The notes under the pieces were generated by a model. It ran no database searches. It was not told where the DNA came from and was given only the letters and a program-made list of their open reading frames with translations. Positions 17,592 to 28,113 of a stretch of DNA of 64,000 bases are shown here, piece after piece. The translations under genes were made by a program, and so were the position numbers. Position 1 is the first letter of the stretch. Each line of letters starts with the position of its first letter. This DNA is from Zoogloea sp. LCSB751 (GTDB lineage: Bacteria > Pseudomonadota > Gammaproteobacteria > Burkholderiales > Rhodocyclaceae), in assembly GCF_002028455.1 (NCBI RefSeq), contig NZ_MWUM01000020.1:1-64000 (forward strand), read 5' to 3'.

Positions 17592-17683
17592 TTATGAATG
17601 CCGGTGCGAGTGGTCGTTTGCTGCTGATGCCGGGCGCGACCACTTAATGGGACAAGGCAATTCTTGAATAGAGAGGATGCAAG

Positions 17684-18406
17684 GTGTCTGTGAGAAAAAT
17701 CCATTCGTCGGCCAGCGCGGCATTGGCCGACGCATTGCGCGACGACATGACCATCATGTCCGGCGGTTTCGGGCTGTGCGGTATTCCGGCGGTGCTGATA
17801 GACGCGGTGCTGGAGTCCGGCGCGCGCGGGCTGACGATCATCTCCAACAACCCGGGCACCGAAAGCATGGGCCTCGGCAAGCTGTTCAAGACTCGTCAGG
17901 TACGCAAGCTGGTCTGTTCCTACGCCGGCGAGAACGCCGAGTTCGCGCGCCAGTACATGGCCGGCGAGGTGGAGGTGGAGTTCAATCCGCAGGGCACGCT
18001 GGCCGAGCGCATCCGCGCCGGCGGAGCGGGCATCCCGGCCTTCTACACGCGGACCGGGGTCGGCACGGTGATCGCCGAGGGCAAGCCGCTGGCCGAGTTC
18101 GACGGCAAGCTGTACGTGCAGGAGCGCGGCCTGAAGGCCGACCTGGCGCTGGTCCATGCGTGGCAGGCCGACACCGAGGGCAACTTGGTCTATCGCATGA
18201 CCGCCCGCAACTTCAACCCGATGATGGCCAGCGCCGCCGCGCTGACGGTGGCCGAGGTGGAGCAGTTGCGGGAGCCCGGTGAGATCGATCCGGACCACAT
18301 CGTCACGCCGGGCATCTTCGTGGATCGCATCGTGCTGCTGGACAACGTGGACAAGCAGATCGAGCAGCGTACGGTGCGCCGTCGCGCCGCGGTGGTGGAG
18401 GAATAA
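17684..18406 (+). CDS. 3-oxoacid CoA-transferase, subunit A
   Basis: The 240-residue product is the A (alpha) subunit of a two-subunit succinyl-CoA:3-oxoacid/acetoacetate CoA-transferase. It has the glycine-rich IMSGGFGLCGIP motif near residue 25, GTLAERIRAGGAGIPAF in the middle and the AEVEQLREPGEIDPD region near the end. Start is GTG, with GAGAGGA 7-13 bases upstream. It moves CoA from an acyl-CoA donor to a 3-oxoacid, here probably acetoacetate or the aryl/alkyl 3-oxoacid from Apc. It precedes subunit B by 3 bases and follows its own sigma-54 promoter. Confidence 0.92.
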   Translation: MSVRKIHSSASAALADALRDDMTIMSGGFGLCGIPAVLIDAVLESGARGLTIISNNPGTESMGLGKLFKTRQVRKLVCSYAGENAEFARQYMAGEVEVEFNPQGTLAERIRAGGAGIPAFYTRTGVGTVIAEGKPLAEFDGKLYVQERGLKADLALVHAWQADTEGNLVYRMTARNFNPMMASAAALTVAEVEQLREPGEIDPDHIVTPGIFVDRIVLLDNVDKQIEQRTVRRRAAVVEE

Positions 18407-18409
18407 GCC

Positions 18410-19045
18410 ATGCCCTGGACTCGGGACCAAATGGCGGCACGGGCCGCCCGCGAGCTGCGTGACGGCTATTACGTGAACCTCGGCATCGGCATTCCGACCC
18501 TGGTGGCCAACCATGTGCCGCCGGGCATGTCGATCCAGCTGCAGAGCGAGAACGGCATGCTCGGCATGGGCCCCTTCCCGTGGGAAGGGGAGGAGGATGC
18601 CGACCTCATCAACGCCGGCAAGCAGACCATCACGACGCTGCCGACGACCAGCTTCTTCGACAGCGCGGCGTCCTTCGGGATGATCCGCGGTGGCCACATC
18701 CAGCTGTCGATGCTCGGAGCGCTGCAGGTGTCGGAGAAGGGCGACCTCGCCAACTGGGCGGTGCCCGGCAAGATGATCAAGGGCATCGGCGGGGCGATGG
18801 ACCTGGTGGCCGGCGTCGGCCGCGTGGTGGTGATCATGGAACACACCGCCAAGGGCGAAACGAAGGTCGTCCGCGAATGTTCGCTGCCGCTGACCGGCAC
18901 CGGTGTGGTGAACATGATCGTGACCGATCTGTGCGTGTTCGAGGTCGGCCCCGACGGCCTGACCCTGGTGGATCTGGCGCCCGACACGACGGTGGACGAC
19001 GTGCGGGCCAATACCGACGCAGATTTTCTGGTGGCGTTGCAGTAA
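18410..19045 (+). CDS. 3-oxoacid CoA-transferase, subunit B
   Basis: The 211-residue B subunit carries the catalytic glutamate Glu47 in the SENGMLGMGPFP motif, which forms the glutamyl-CoA intermediate. It also has the NLGIGIPTLVANH and GGHIQLSMLGALQV stretches of ScoB/AtoA proteins. It pairs with subunit A just upstream. This gives the island a second, ATP-sparing way to activate 3-oxoacids, besides the ligase at 12489. Confidence 0.93.
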   Translation: MPWTRDQMAARAARELRDGYYVNLGIGIPTLVANHVPPGMSIQLQSENGMLGMGPFPWEGEEDADLINAGKQTITTLPTTSFFDSAASFGMIRGGHIQLSMLGALQVSEKGDLANWAVPGKMIKGIGGAMDLVAGVGRVVVIMEHTAKGETKVVRECSLPLTGTGVVNMIVTDLCVFEVGPDGLTLVDLAPDTTVDDVRANTDADFLVALQ

Positions 19046-19052
19046 CCGGCAA

Positions 19053-19081
19053 GCCCGCTATGGCGGGCACCGGGCTTTTTG
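19053..19081 (+). terminator. Probable terminator after CoA-transferase operon
   Basis: GCCCGC-tatg-GCGGGC is followed within about 8 bases by a T-run at 19076-19080. The stem is short and the T-run slightly distant, so efficiency is uncertain. Confidence 0.5.
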
Positions 19082-19175
19082 GGGGCAAGGCGGTATCCAG
19101 CGAGGAATCCTTCTCTCTCTCCCTCTCCTCGGAATCCTCTTTGTCTGGAAGCCCCCGTTTTTTTCTTTCATGTGA

Positions 19176-19274
19176 TGGGCGAATGAATTCGCCCCTACGG
19201 GTGCTCATTTCGTGGCGATCGAATTCGTCCGGAAATATGCAGCACAATCCTGTGGGGGCGAATTCATTCGCCCG
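19176..19274. repeat. REP-like elements, copy 3, half-units in reversed order
   Basis: GGGCGAATGAATTCGCCCCT at 19178 and TGGGGGCGAATTCATTCGCC at 19253 are the two half-units, but placed in the opposite order to the other copies, with about 50 bases between. They lie between the CoA-transferase genes and the sigma-54 activator. Confidence 0.85.
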
Positions 19275-19294
19275 TGGACATTTCCAGACGTACG

Positions 19295-19333
19295 TCCGTT
19301 TTCCGGACGGTCGAGGTGTCCGGAAAGCGGACG
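19295..19333. promoter_or_regulatory. Two tandem GTCCG-N5-CGGAC inverted repeats (candidate activator sites)
   Basis: GTCCG-ttttc-CGGAC (19295-19309) and GTCCG-gaaag-CGGAC (19319-19333) are perfect inverted repeats spaced 24 bases centre to centre. They lie 330-370 bases before the sigma-54 activator gene, suggesting autoregulation. Near matches occur before three sigma-54 promoters in this window. Confidence 0.5.
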
Positions 19334-19404
19334 CTTTCATGTACCGGAAAGTACCCGATCCGGGCAATGTGGCGAGCTGCAGGTGGTGGCACAAAGACTG
19401 CTAT

Positions 19405-19419
19405 GTCCGGATATCGGTT
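19405..19419. promoter_or_regulatory. Third, weaker activator-site-like repeat
   Basis: GTCCG-gatat-CGGTT shares eight of ten conserved positions with the two perfect repeats upstream. The remaining stretch to 19665 shows no other feature I can support. Confidence 0.3.
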
Positions 19420-19665
19420 GCGTCGCCGCGCTGTGTCTCTCCATGGTCCACAATACAATCATGGTTGGGCGGCGCGAGCGGAGCGCCGTGGCGACGCGCA
19501 GGGACACGCGCCGCCGGCTGGCAGCAAGGCCGGCCGACAAAGCAGGCTTCTTCGGGGGACGACAAGCGGACGGTGAGCCGCGGCGCCGGAGAGCGATACA
19601 CAGAATCGTGCGCCAGGATGGACTCCGTCGGCGACACGGTCGGACACACATAAAGGAGGGTGGGC

Positions 19666-21705
<2,040 letters not shown>

Positions 21706-21891
21706 GCGCGGCTGAATGCAGCCCTGGATGTCCGGTTGCGGTAGCGCGCCGGACAAGTGTTTTCTTCCGCGCAATAGTGCCTTGTCGATGTTCAAATAGC
21801 TGGCTGATACTCAGTGCGGCCAAACTCCGGCCATGTTCGGGTACGCTTCCCGGTGCCCGCGGCTGGAGGATGTCACCGTCGCACGCATTGA

Positions 21892-22311
21892 ATGGAACAG
21901 CCAGTGGCTCAACGAGAAGAAGAAACCGATTCGCTCCCGTGCAAGGATGAGCGTCTTTTTGAAGCTATTGCGTCCTTGCAGGATGATCTGGACGCGGGTT
22001 TGTTCAAGGCGTTGTCCGATCCCACCCGCCTGCGCATCGTGTCCATCCTCGTGCAGTATGGGCGACTCAGTATTGCCGACATCACGGTTCATTGCCCCCA
22101 GGACCGCTCGGTCGTGTCGCGCCACTTGAAGCATCTGCGCGAGCAGGGAATCGTTACTCACTTGAAGGACGGGCGCTTTTCATATTACGAGCTGGATGGC
22201 TTCGAGATCATGCGTCGTCTCCAGCGGATTCTTGAGCAAATGCGGGTCCTCATGCGTTTCTGCTATCCGGAGGCGATGCGGGCCTTCGAGGCTGAAAGTG
22301 CCGCCAACTGA
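21892..22311 (+). CDS. ArsR-family winged-helix regulator
   Basis: The 139-residue product has an ArsR/SmtB winged helix spanning about residues 35-110, with KALSDPTRLRIVSILVQYG, recognition helix DRSVVSRHLKHLREQGIV and wing KDGRFSYYEL. The metal-binding ELCVCD-type helix is replaced by SIADITVHCPQD, with one Cys only, so classic arsenic or zinc sensing is unlikely. A 35-residue acidic N-terminal tail and a C-terminal helix extend the core. It lies 250 bases upstream of the biosynthetic cluster and in the same direction, so it is the natural candidate for its local regulator. The ribosome site is weak. Confidence 0.85.
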   Translation: MEQPVAQREEETDSLPCKDERLFEAIASLQDDLDAGLFKALSDPTRLRIVSILVQYGRLSIADITVHCPQDRSVVSRHLKHLREQGIVTHLKDGRFSYYELDGFEIMRRLQRILEQMRVLMRFCYPEAMRAFEAESAAN

Positions 22312-22461
22312 ACTGGCTGAACAGTATTCCGCCCCGAGCCGCATAGATCATCGGACTATGTTGATTTCATGTTGACGAGTGCGCCCTGTTTTCCCTCAAT
22401 TTATGAATGAGGGATAAACGGCTTTCGAGGCCATTTGTAGAACAAGGCACAGTTTCTTTAT

Positions 22462-22498
22462 GACAAATTAATTGTCGTGATCGGCTCGATTCTATACT
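22462..22498 (+). promoter_or_regulatory. Candidate promoter and operator of the biosynthetic cluster
   Basis: A near-palindrome GACAA-ATTAA-TTGTC (22462-22476) overlaps a possible -35 (TTGTCG) and is followed 15-16 bases later by TATACT (22493-22498), five of six matches to the -10 consensus. The 22312-22561 gap is clearly AT-rich against its surroundings. The palindrome could bind the ArsR protein encoded upstream; this is inference. Confidence 0.45.
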
Positions 22499-22561
22499 AT
22501 GTGTGCATTGGTGTGCACGTATGCATATGATATTTGGGATATCAATCTTCAGGAGCCGACC

Positions 22562-23137
22562 GTGAGCAACCCTTTTTCAGAAAGCGACTTGATTGCCGTC
22601 GTACAACGTACCCTGGTCAGCGTCCTTGGGTGCACCCCCGGCGATGTGGCCGCTGACGTGGCGATTGCGAATGAGCTGGACGCCGATTCGCTGGATTTCG
22701 TGGAGCTGCGCTTCAATCTTGAGAAGCAACTGGGCATCGTCCTGCCTCAAAAGAGCGTGCTCGATCATTTGGTGGCTGTGCTCGGGGACGAGTCGCAGGT
22801 CTATGACAAAGGGCGGCTGACCGAACTGGCTGCCTATGCCTTGCGCGAGAGCTTCTTCGCTTATCGTGTCGATCAGGTCGCCGCCGGCATGCAGCCCTAT
22901 GAGGTGATGGGCTGCGCGACAGTGCGCAACTGGGCCAATCTGTGCAAGGGCATCCTGGACGGGCTTCCCGAGCGTTGTCCTGACTGCGGTCACGACAAGG
23001 CGGAGGTCTCTCCGTCGGGCAGGCCGATCTGCGCTGCATGCAGCTCGCCCCTGAAGGCCCGTACGGGTGACGATGCGTTGGCGGCCTCGATTCCCGGGAT
23101 TGTTTCCCGCTGGTCGGAGACCCGCGTCGCTGCGTGA
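22562..23137 (+). CDS. Acyl carrier protein with C-terminal zinc ribbon
   Basis: The 191-residue product opens with an ACP domain of about 80 residues. The phosphopantetheine site is Ser43 in ADSLDFVEL, with the usual helix II wording. A 55-residue helical linker follows, then a Cys4 zinc ribbon: Cys139, Cys142, Cys157 and Cys160 (CPDCG and CAAC). Stand-alone ACPs are normally about 80 residues, so the appended ribbon is unusual and could be a docking or protein-partner module. The GTG start is fixed by AGGAG 6 bases upstream; the in-frame ATG at 22499 overlaps the promoter. Its end overlaps the first ketosynthase by 4 bases. It is the only carrier protein in the cluster. Confidence 0.85.
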   Translation: MSNPFSESDLIAVVQRTLVSVLGCTPGDVAADVAIANELDADSLDFVELRFNLEKQLGIVLPQKSVLDHLVAVLGDESQVYDKGRLTELAAYALRESFFAYRVDQVAAGMQPYEVMGCATVRNWANLCKGILDGLPERCPDCGHDKAEVSPSGRPICAACSSPLKARTGDDALAASIPGIVSRWSETRVAA

Positions 23138-24417
23138 TCAAGGCCATGGAAGAGGTCGTCATCACGGGGGTGGGCGCTGTCTCGGCCGGTACGGTGGGTG
23201 CGGACAGCCTGTTCTGGACGCTGGCTGAGGGACGATCGCTGATTCGTTCCTGGTCCAAACTTTCGGCGCTCGGTTTCGGTAATCCGAGCTGTGTGTTCAT
23301 CGACAACGAGACTTGGCAGGCGGTGGATGCAAGCCTGGGCCCGCTGGAGCCGGAATGGGGCCCGCAAACGCGCCTGGCGTTGTGTGCGGCTACCGAAGCG
23401 TGGCAGCGCGCCGGTTTGGGCGAACACCGCGTCGAACGGGGCGGCGTGTTCTTGGCGAGCAACAAGCACACGTTCGATGAGGTTCAGCTGCGTTCACTTG
23501 CCCCGCACATGAACTGGGAGCGGGAACGTCTGCAGCTGGATGATTTTCTGCGCTCCGGCGTGACCCGTCCGGAGGCGTATTTCCACAAGCAGCAGGATCA
23601 GGCCGCCCTGGCTCTGGCTCATCGATTCGGCTTGCAGGCCAGCCATGGGGCACATGGTGAGGCCTGCGCCGCCGGTGCCATGGCCATCGGGGCCGCCATG
23701 CAGTTCATCCGCGCCGGGCTTGTCGACGTCGCGCTGGCTGGCGCAGCCGAGACCATGTGCAATTTCATGCCCTTGGTGGCGTTTTCCGTCGTGGGGGCAT
23801 TGGCCGACGGAGAGCACCTGAAAGGCGGGGCGATCAGTCGTCCCTTCGATGAAGCACGTTGTGGCTTCGTGATGGGAGAAGGCAGTGCCTTCTTGGTCCT
23901 TGAGTCTGCCAGCCATGCTGCACGACGGGGTGCCCAGCCCCTGGCCAGGGTACGCGGTTTCGCAGGTCTGCTGGAAGCCTGTCGCATCACCGCGAGCGCC
24001 GATGATGGCAGTGAGTATGCCAGATGCATGGTCGAGGCGTTGCAGGATGCAGGGCTTGCGCCTGATGCGATCGATCATATCAATGCCCATGGGACTTCGA
24101 CGCCCACCAACGACGCATGTGAGGCCCTGGCCGTGAAGCAGGTCTTCGGCGACCGTATCGCGGAGATTCCCATCACGGCCAACAAATCCGCGCTCGGCCA
24201 CTCCCTTGCCAACAGCGGTGCGGTCGAGGCGGTCTTGGCGACACTCAGCTTGCATAGACAAATGCTCTTGCCCACTCTGAACTATGAGCGCGCCTGCAGT
24301 CCGTGCGCGGGCCTCGATATCGTCACGTCCACCCGTAGTGCCCCAATCAAGAACGTACTCAGCAGTTCTTTCGGTTTTGGCGGTGCCAACGCTTGCCTCG
24401 TACTGGAGGCTGCATGA
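23134..24417 (+). CDS. Beta-ketoacyl synthase 1, catalytically intact (KS alpha)
   Basis: The 427-residue product is a type II (FabF-like) ketosynthase. It has nucleophile Cys178 in GEACAAGAM, His in NAHGTSTPTND and His in NKSALGHSLA, the complete Cys-His-His triad, and ends with SSSFGFGGANACLVLE. It elongates an acyl chain on the ACP by decarboxylative condensation with malonyl-ACP. The GTG start overlaps the ACP stop (GTGA); an in-frame ATG 12 bases later is possible. Its own stop overlaps the next gene (ATGA), whose product is a non-catalytic homologue, suggesting a KS/CLF heterodimer. Confidence 0.92.
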   Translation: MIKAMEEVVITGVGAVSAGTVGADSLFWTLAEGRSLIRSWSKLSALGFGNPSCVFIDNETWQAVDASLGPLEPEWGPQTRLALCAATEAWQRAGLGEHRVERGGVFLASNKHTFDEVQLRSLAPHMNWERERLQLDDFLRSGVTRPEAYFHKQQDQAALALAHRFGLQASHGAHGEACAAGAMAIGAAMQFIRAGLVDVALAGAAETMCNFMPLVAFSVVGALADGEHLKGGAISRPFDEARCGFVMGEGSAFLVLESASHAARRGAQPLARVRGFAGLLEACRITASADDGSEYARCMVEALQDAGLAPDAIDHINAHGTSTPTNDACEALAVKQVFGDRIAEIPITANKSALGHSLANSGAVEAVLATLSLHRQMLLPTLNYERACSPCAGLDIVTSTRSAPIKNVLSSSFGFGGANACLVLEAA

Positions 24418-25550
24418 GCGGATTCCGTACCGTCAAGCTGCATCTTCCCCAGCTACATTGTGCAATGGGGGACGACTGGGAAAATGTCTGGGCTGCACTC
24501 GGCAGTCCTGCGGTTCCGGGACCTGCGCCCTGGCCGGACGAACTGGCCGCAGCTTCAGCGCACGTGGCCCGGGAGCCGGAACTGGCTCCTTATGGCGTGG
24601 ATCGCAAGTTGGTCCGCACCATGGAGAAACAGGCACGCATGGCGCTGGTCGGTGCAGGACGCTTGCTGGAAGCCTGGCGCCCCGACCATCTTGCGGACAG
24701 GCCTGAAACGGGCCTGTTCATGGGCCTGCCCACCATCGACGAGCCGTTGCCGAGTCTTGCAGTGCTGGAGTCGTGGCATGCCGCCGGAGGGCGTGACGAT
24801 TGGAATACCACGCTGATGCGTGAGACCCAGCCGTTCTCGGGCCTGAGCTTGCTGAACAGCTCGGCCTGCGCCCATATCGCGGCTACGTTCGGGTTGAACG
24901 GTCCCATGGCGGCGTACTCCCCCTTTGCCGATGCAGGGCTTTCCGCCGTGATCGATGGTGTCCACGCGGTCGCCGAGGCGGAGTGCTCCCACGCGGTGAT
25001 TGGAGCCGTCAGTACCAAGCTCGATCCACTCCTGCCGCTCCAGCACGCCCACTGGGAAGGGCGGGCCGGAGGGCTGCGCGTGCCGGGGGAGGCCTCGGCC
25101 TTTCTTCTGGCCTCTGCCGATGCGGGCCGGAACGACCCGGTGCTGCTGGGCTATGCACGGGGCTGCCATCCCCTGCGCGACGACCATGGGGACATGCTGG
25201 TGGATTTGATTGCGCAGACTCTCGAGATGGGGCGTTGCACTCCTACAGACGTAGGCTGGGTCCTGAGCAATCAGCCGTGGCAGGCTGCTCACAAGGAAAG
25301 TCTGCATCGTGCGCTCTTTGCCTTTGCTCCTCTGCATCTCCCCATCGAGGCCCGCTTTGGCTACGTCGGTCCGGCAGCAGCCACCCTTGCGGTGGGGCTC
25401 GTGCTGGAGGGGATGCGCCGGCAGCGTCGCTGGCTGACACATGGGGCGCGCTGGGAAGCGCTCCCCATGGATGCGTCCTGCGCGCTGCTCGTCATGTACA
25501 GCCCGATGGGGCAGATCGCAGTCGCGCTCATAGGAAGGGATAGGTCGTGA
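24414..25550 (+). CDS. Degenerate ketosynthase homologue 1 (CLF-like)
   Basis: The 378-residue product keeps the thiolase-fold outline (for example CSHAVIGAVSTKLDP, like the KS strand after the nucleophile elbow). It lacks all three catalytic residues: the nucleophile elbow reads YSPFADAGLSA with no Cys, the first His motif is replaced by LSNQPWQAAH, and the second by FGYVGPAAATL. It ends without the FGFGG motif. Shape and position directly after an intact KS fit a chain-length-factor or KS-beta partner. It is much diverged, so the exact role is uncertain. Overlaps of 4 bases at both ends tie it into the operon. Confidence 0.75.
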   Translation: MSGFRTVKLHLPQLHCAMGDDWENVWAALGSPAVPGPAPWPDELAAASAHVAREPELAPYGVDRKLVRTMEKQARMALVGAGRLLEAWRPDHLADRPETGLFMGLPTIDEPLPSLAVLESWHAAGGRDDWNTTLMRETQPFSGLSLLNSSACAHIAATFGLNGPMAAYSPFADAGLSAVIDGVHAVAEAECSHAVIGAVSTKLDPLLPLQHAHWEGRAGGLRVPGEASAFLLASADAGRNDPVLLGYARGCHPLRDDHGDMLVDLIAQTLEMGRCTPTDVGWVLSNQPWQAAHKESLHRALFAFAPLHLPIEARFGYVGPAAATLAVGLVLEGMRRQRRWLTHGARWEALPMDASCALLVMYSPMGQIAVALIGRDRS

Positions 25551-26824
25551 AGAACAGGGAGCGAGTCGTCGTCACCGGGCTCGGTGCAGTCACGGGCCTG
25601 GGAATGGGCTGGAAATCCCTGTGGAGCGGTCTCTGCAATGGGCATTCGGCAATTCGCCCCTGGCGACCGGATGGGGTGGACGATTTTCCGGTGAAGTACG
25701 CGGCCCCGGTAGACATGGCGGATTTGGCCCAGCGTTATGGGCAAGCTGCGTGGTGGGAGGCCCCCATGGAGAAACGCACGCGTTTCGGATTGGCTGCCGC
25801 GCTTGAGGCTCTTGCCGATGCGGGCCTGGTGCCGGCTGAACTCCCCTTGCGGAGCGGTATCGCCATGGGTTCGGGGGTGCCCGAGCGGGATCCGGCAGAC
25901 ATGCACCTGGCTCTTGGGCCGAATGGTCCTGATTGGCGCCTGCTGCACCAGCGTGCAGCCGAATTGAATCCGAATAGCGGCTTGTTGAACAGCAACGACC
26001 ATCTGAGCATGAGTCTGGCGCAAGTCCTGGGCATCAACGGTCCGAACCTTAATTTTTCGACCGCATGCGCCGGGGCTACACACGCCATCGGGCATGGCAT
26101 GCGCATGATTCGCCGGGGCGAGTGCGACCTGATGATCGTGGGCGGCGCGGACTCGGTCCTCAACCTGCCGACCATGATAGGTCTTCACTTGCTGGGGGCA
26201 CCGTCCACGGCCGAGCGTTTCGGTGATCGCCTGTGCCGTCCGTTCGACCGGGATCGCAGCGGTTTTGTCGCCGCAGAAGGCGCAGGGGTGCTGATCCTCG
26301 AGCGCGAAGCCCATGCTCAGCGCCGTGGCGCACAGATTTACGCCGAGATAGCCGGCTTCGGCAGCGGGATGGATGCCTATCGCATCTCAGCCCCTCACCC
26401 CGAAGGTCTGGGGGCGCGACTTGCGATGCAGCGGGCCTTGCGTGATGCGAGGCTGGACCCGGCCGATGTCGGTCATATCAATGCGCACGGAACCTCGACG
26501 CCACTCAACGATCCTGCCGAAACGCTGGCGATCAGCACCACCTTTGCGAACGGGGATCACTATCGGCGGCTGAGCGTGACGGCCAACAAGTCCATGCTGG
26601 GTCACCTGATTGCGGCGGCCGGAGCCCCCGAATGCATTGCCACGGTGCTCAGCGTTGCTGATGGCATCGTCCCTCCCACCCTGAATCTGGAGAACCCGGA
26701 CCCTTCTTGCTACCTGGACTACGTTCCCGGAAGCGCGCGGAGGCAGGCCCTGCGTGCCGCCCTGTCCAACTCCTTCGGCTTCGGGGGGCTCAATGCCGTT
26801 ATTGCAGTCAAGGCCTATGACTAG
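25547..26824 (+). CDS. Beta-ketoacyl synthase 2, catalytically intact (KS alpha)
   Basis: The 425-residue FabF-like enzyme has nucleophile Cys174 in STACAGATHAIG, His in NAHGTSTPLND, His in NKSMLGHLIAAAG, and a closing NSFGFGGLNAVI. It also keeps the PFDRDRSGFVAAEGAG motif of the family. The GTG start overlaps the preceding stop by 4 bases, with AGGAAGGGA upstream. It is not a recent duplicate of KS1; wording differs widely, so the two may handle different chain lengths or steps. It is followed by the second CLF-like gene. Confidence 0.93.
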   Translation: MKNRERVVVTGLGAVTGLGMGWKSLWSGLCNGHSAIRPWRPDGVDDFPVKYAAPVDMADLAQRYGQAAWWEAPMEKRTRFGLAAALEALADAGLVPAELPLRSGIAMGSGVPERDPADMHLALGPNGPDWRLLHQRAAELNPNSGLLNSNDHLSMSLAQVLGINGPNLNFSTACAGATHAIGHGMRMIRRGECDLMIVGGADSVLNLPTMIGLHLLGAPSTAERFGDRLCRPFDRDRSGFVAAEGAGVLILEREAHAQRRGAQIYAEIAGFGSGMDAYRISAPHPEGLGARLAMQRALRDARLDPADVGHINAHGTSTPLNDPAETLAISTTFANGDHYRRLSVTANKSMLGHLIAAAGAPECIATVLSVADGIVPPTLNLENPDPSCYLDYVPGSARRQALRAALSNSFGFGGLNAVIAVKAYD

Positions 26825-28106
26825 CTCTCTTTCCTCTGCACTACTCACGGGTGTCGGCGCGGTGCTCCCCAGCGGCCTGGGGCTGGATGCAGCCTGGAAT
26901 TGCTGGCAGTCCGGCCGCAGCACGCTGGGGGCGTTTGTCAGTGATTGGATCGACTCGTACCTGATCGCAGGTTATGGCGCCGTGCCGCAGGAGGCACGGC
27001 AGGCGAGCAGGGACGCGGTGCCCTACAAGTTGCGGCGCTACGGGACCGAGCCGAGCTATTGGGCGGTGCATGCCGCCGAGCAGGCCATGGCGGCCAGCGG
27101 AATCGACTGGGCCGGCGTTCCGGAGACGCGACGAGGGTTGTTCACGGGGCAGGGGGATTACACCAGTCCGAACATCATGTCTCTGCAGCGGGCACTGACC
27201 GCGATCGACCAAGGAGATGAGATCGACTTGTCGAGCCTGACGGCAGAGGCGCTTTACCGCCGCGGTGCCGATCCCTTCATGTCGATCAAGGGCTTGGCCA
27301 ACAATGCGCTGGCCTTGATCAGCCTCACTCACCGCTTCCGTGGTCCGGGTGCTGCATTCGTGCAGAATGAAAGTGCCGGCATCGGAGCCCTGCAACAGGC
27401 CTTGTTCGCGTTGCACGCAGGCCAGTGCGACGTGGCTCTCGTGGTTGCCTGTGGCAGCTACATGGAACCTTTCACCCTCGCCGAGCTGTGGCGGCGCGGT
27501 CTTCTGCTGGAGCATGGCGCGGGGCGGAGGGTGGCGAGTTTCGACCGTGAGGCGGCGGGCACCATCCTTGCCGAAGGTGCGGTGGCCCTCCTGCTCGAGC
27601 GCCCTGCCAGTGCGGAAGCCCGGGGTGTCAGGTCCGGGGCCGTGGTTCACGCCCCAGGCGGCTTTGCCGCTCCTCGGAATTGCCTGGAAAGCCTGGCTGA
27701 CGGCGGCTTTGAAGAAGGCTACCGACAGGCGCTGGACAGGCTTGGCGGCATACCCGGGAATGCACCGGAGTTGGTTGTCCTGGCCGATGGGCGGGGTGTC
27801 CCTGTTCTCGATGCCTTGGAGTGCCGCCAATTGGCGGCGGCTTTACCCGATGGTGTACCCATTTCCTCGCCACGCCCGCTGTTCGGCACGATCCCCGCCG
27901 CCGGAGCCTTGCTCGATGTGGCCCTGGCCGCGCGGGTCCTGGCAACAGGCAGCCTGCCGTCCGTTGCCGGGCTGAGCGCCCCGTTGGCGCCCCGGCTCGA
28001 CTGGGTTGTCGGAGAGCCACGCCTGGCGAACTTCGAGCAGGTGCTCTGCCTCCAGCAGGGATTTTCCGGCTTTCATTCGGCCGTCCTCGTCTCCGATCAG
28101 GCTTAA
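26817..28106 (+). CDS. Degenerate ketosynthase homologue 2 (CLF-like)
   Basis: The 429-residue product aligns with ketosynthases over the N-terminal half (TGVGAVLPSGLGLDAAW at the start, CDVALVVACGSYMEP after the elbow). The nucleophile position is Ser186 (QNESAGIGAL), the first His motif is LADGRGVPVLDAL and the second is SPRPLFGTIPAAGAL, both without His. It should not condense on its own. As a partner of KS2 it would complete a second KS/CLF-like pair. The ATG overlaps the KS2 stop by 8 bases; upstream in-frame codons lie inside KS2 and were rejected. Confidence 0.78.
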   Translation: MTSSLSSALLTGVGAVLPSGLGLDAAWNCWQSGRSTLGAFVSDWIDSYLIAGYGAVPQEARQASRDAVPYKLRRYGTEPSYWAVHAAEQAMAASGIDWAGVPETRRGLFTGQGDYTSPNIMSLQRALTAIDQGDEIDLSSLTAEALYRRGADPFMSIKGLANNALALISLTHRFRGPGAAFVQNESAGIGALQQALFALHAGQCDVALVVACGSYMEPFTLAELWRRGLLLEHGAGRRVASFDREAAGTILAEGAVALLLERPASAEARGVRSGAVVHAPGGFAAPRNCLESLADGGFEEGYRQALDRLGGIPGNAPELVVLADGRGVPVLDALECRQLAAALPDGVPISSPRPLFGTIPAAGALLDVALAARVLATGSLPSVAGLSAPLAPRLDWVVGEPRLANFEQVLCLQQGFSGFHSAVLVSDQA

Positions 28107-28113
28107 CTTCAGG

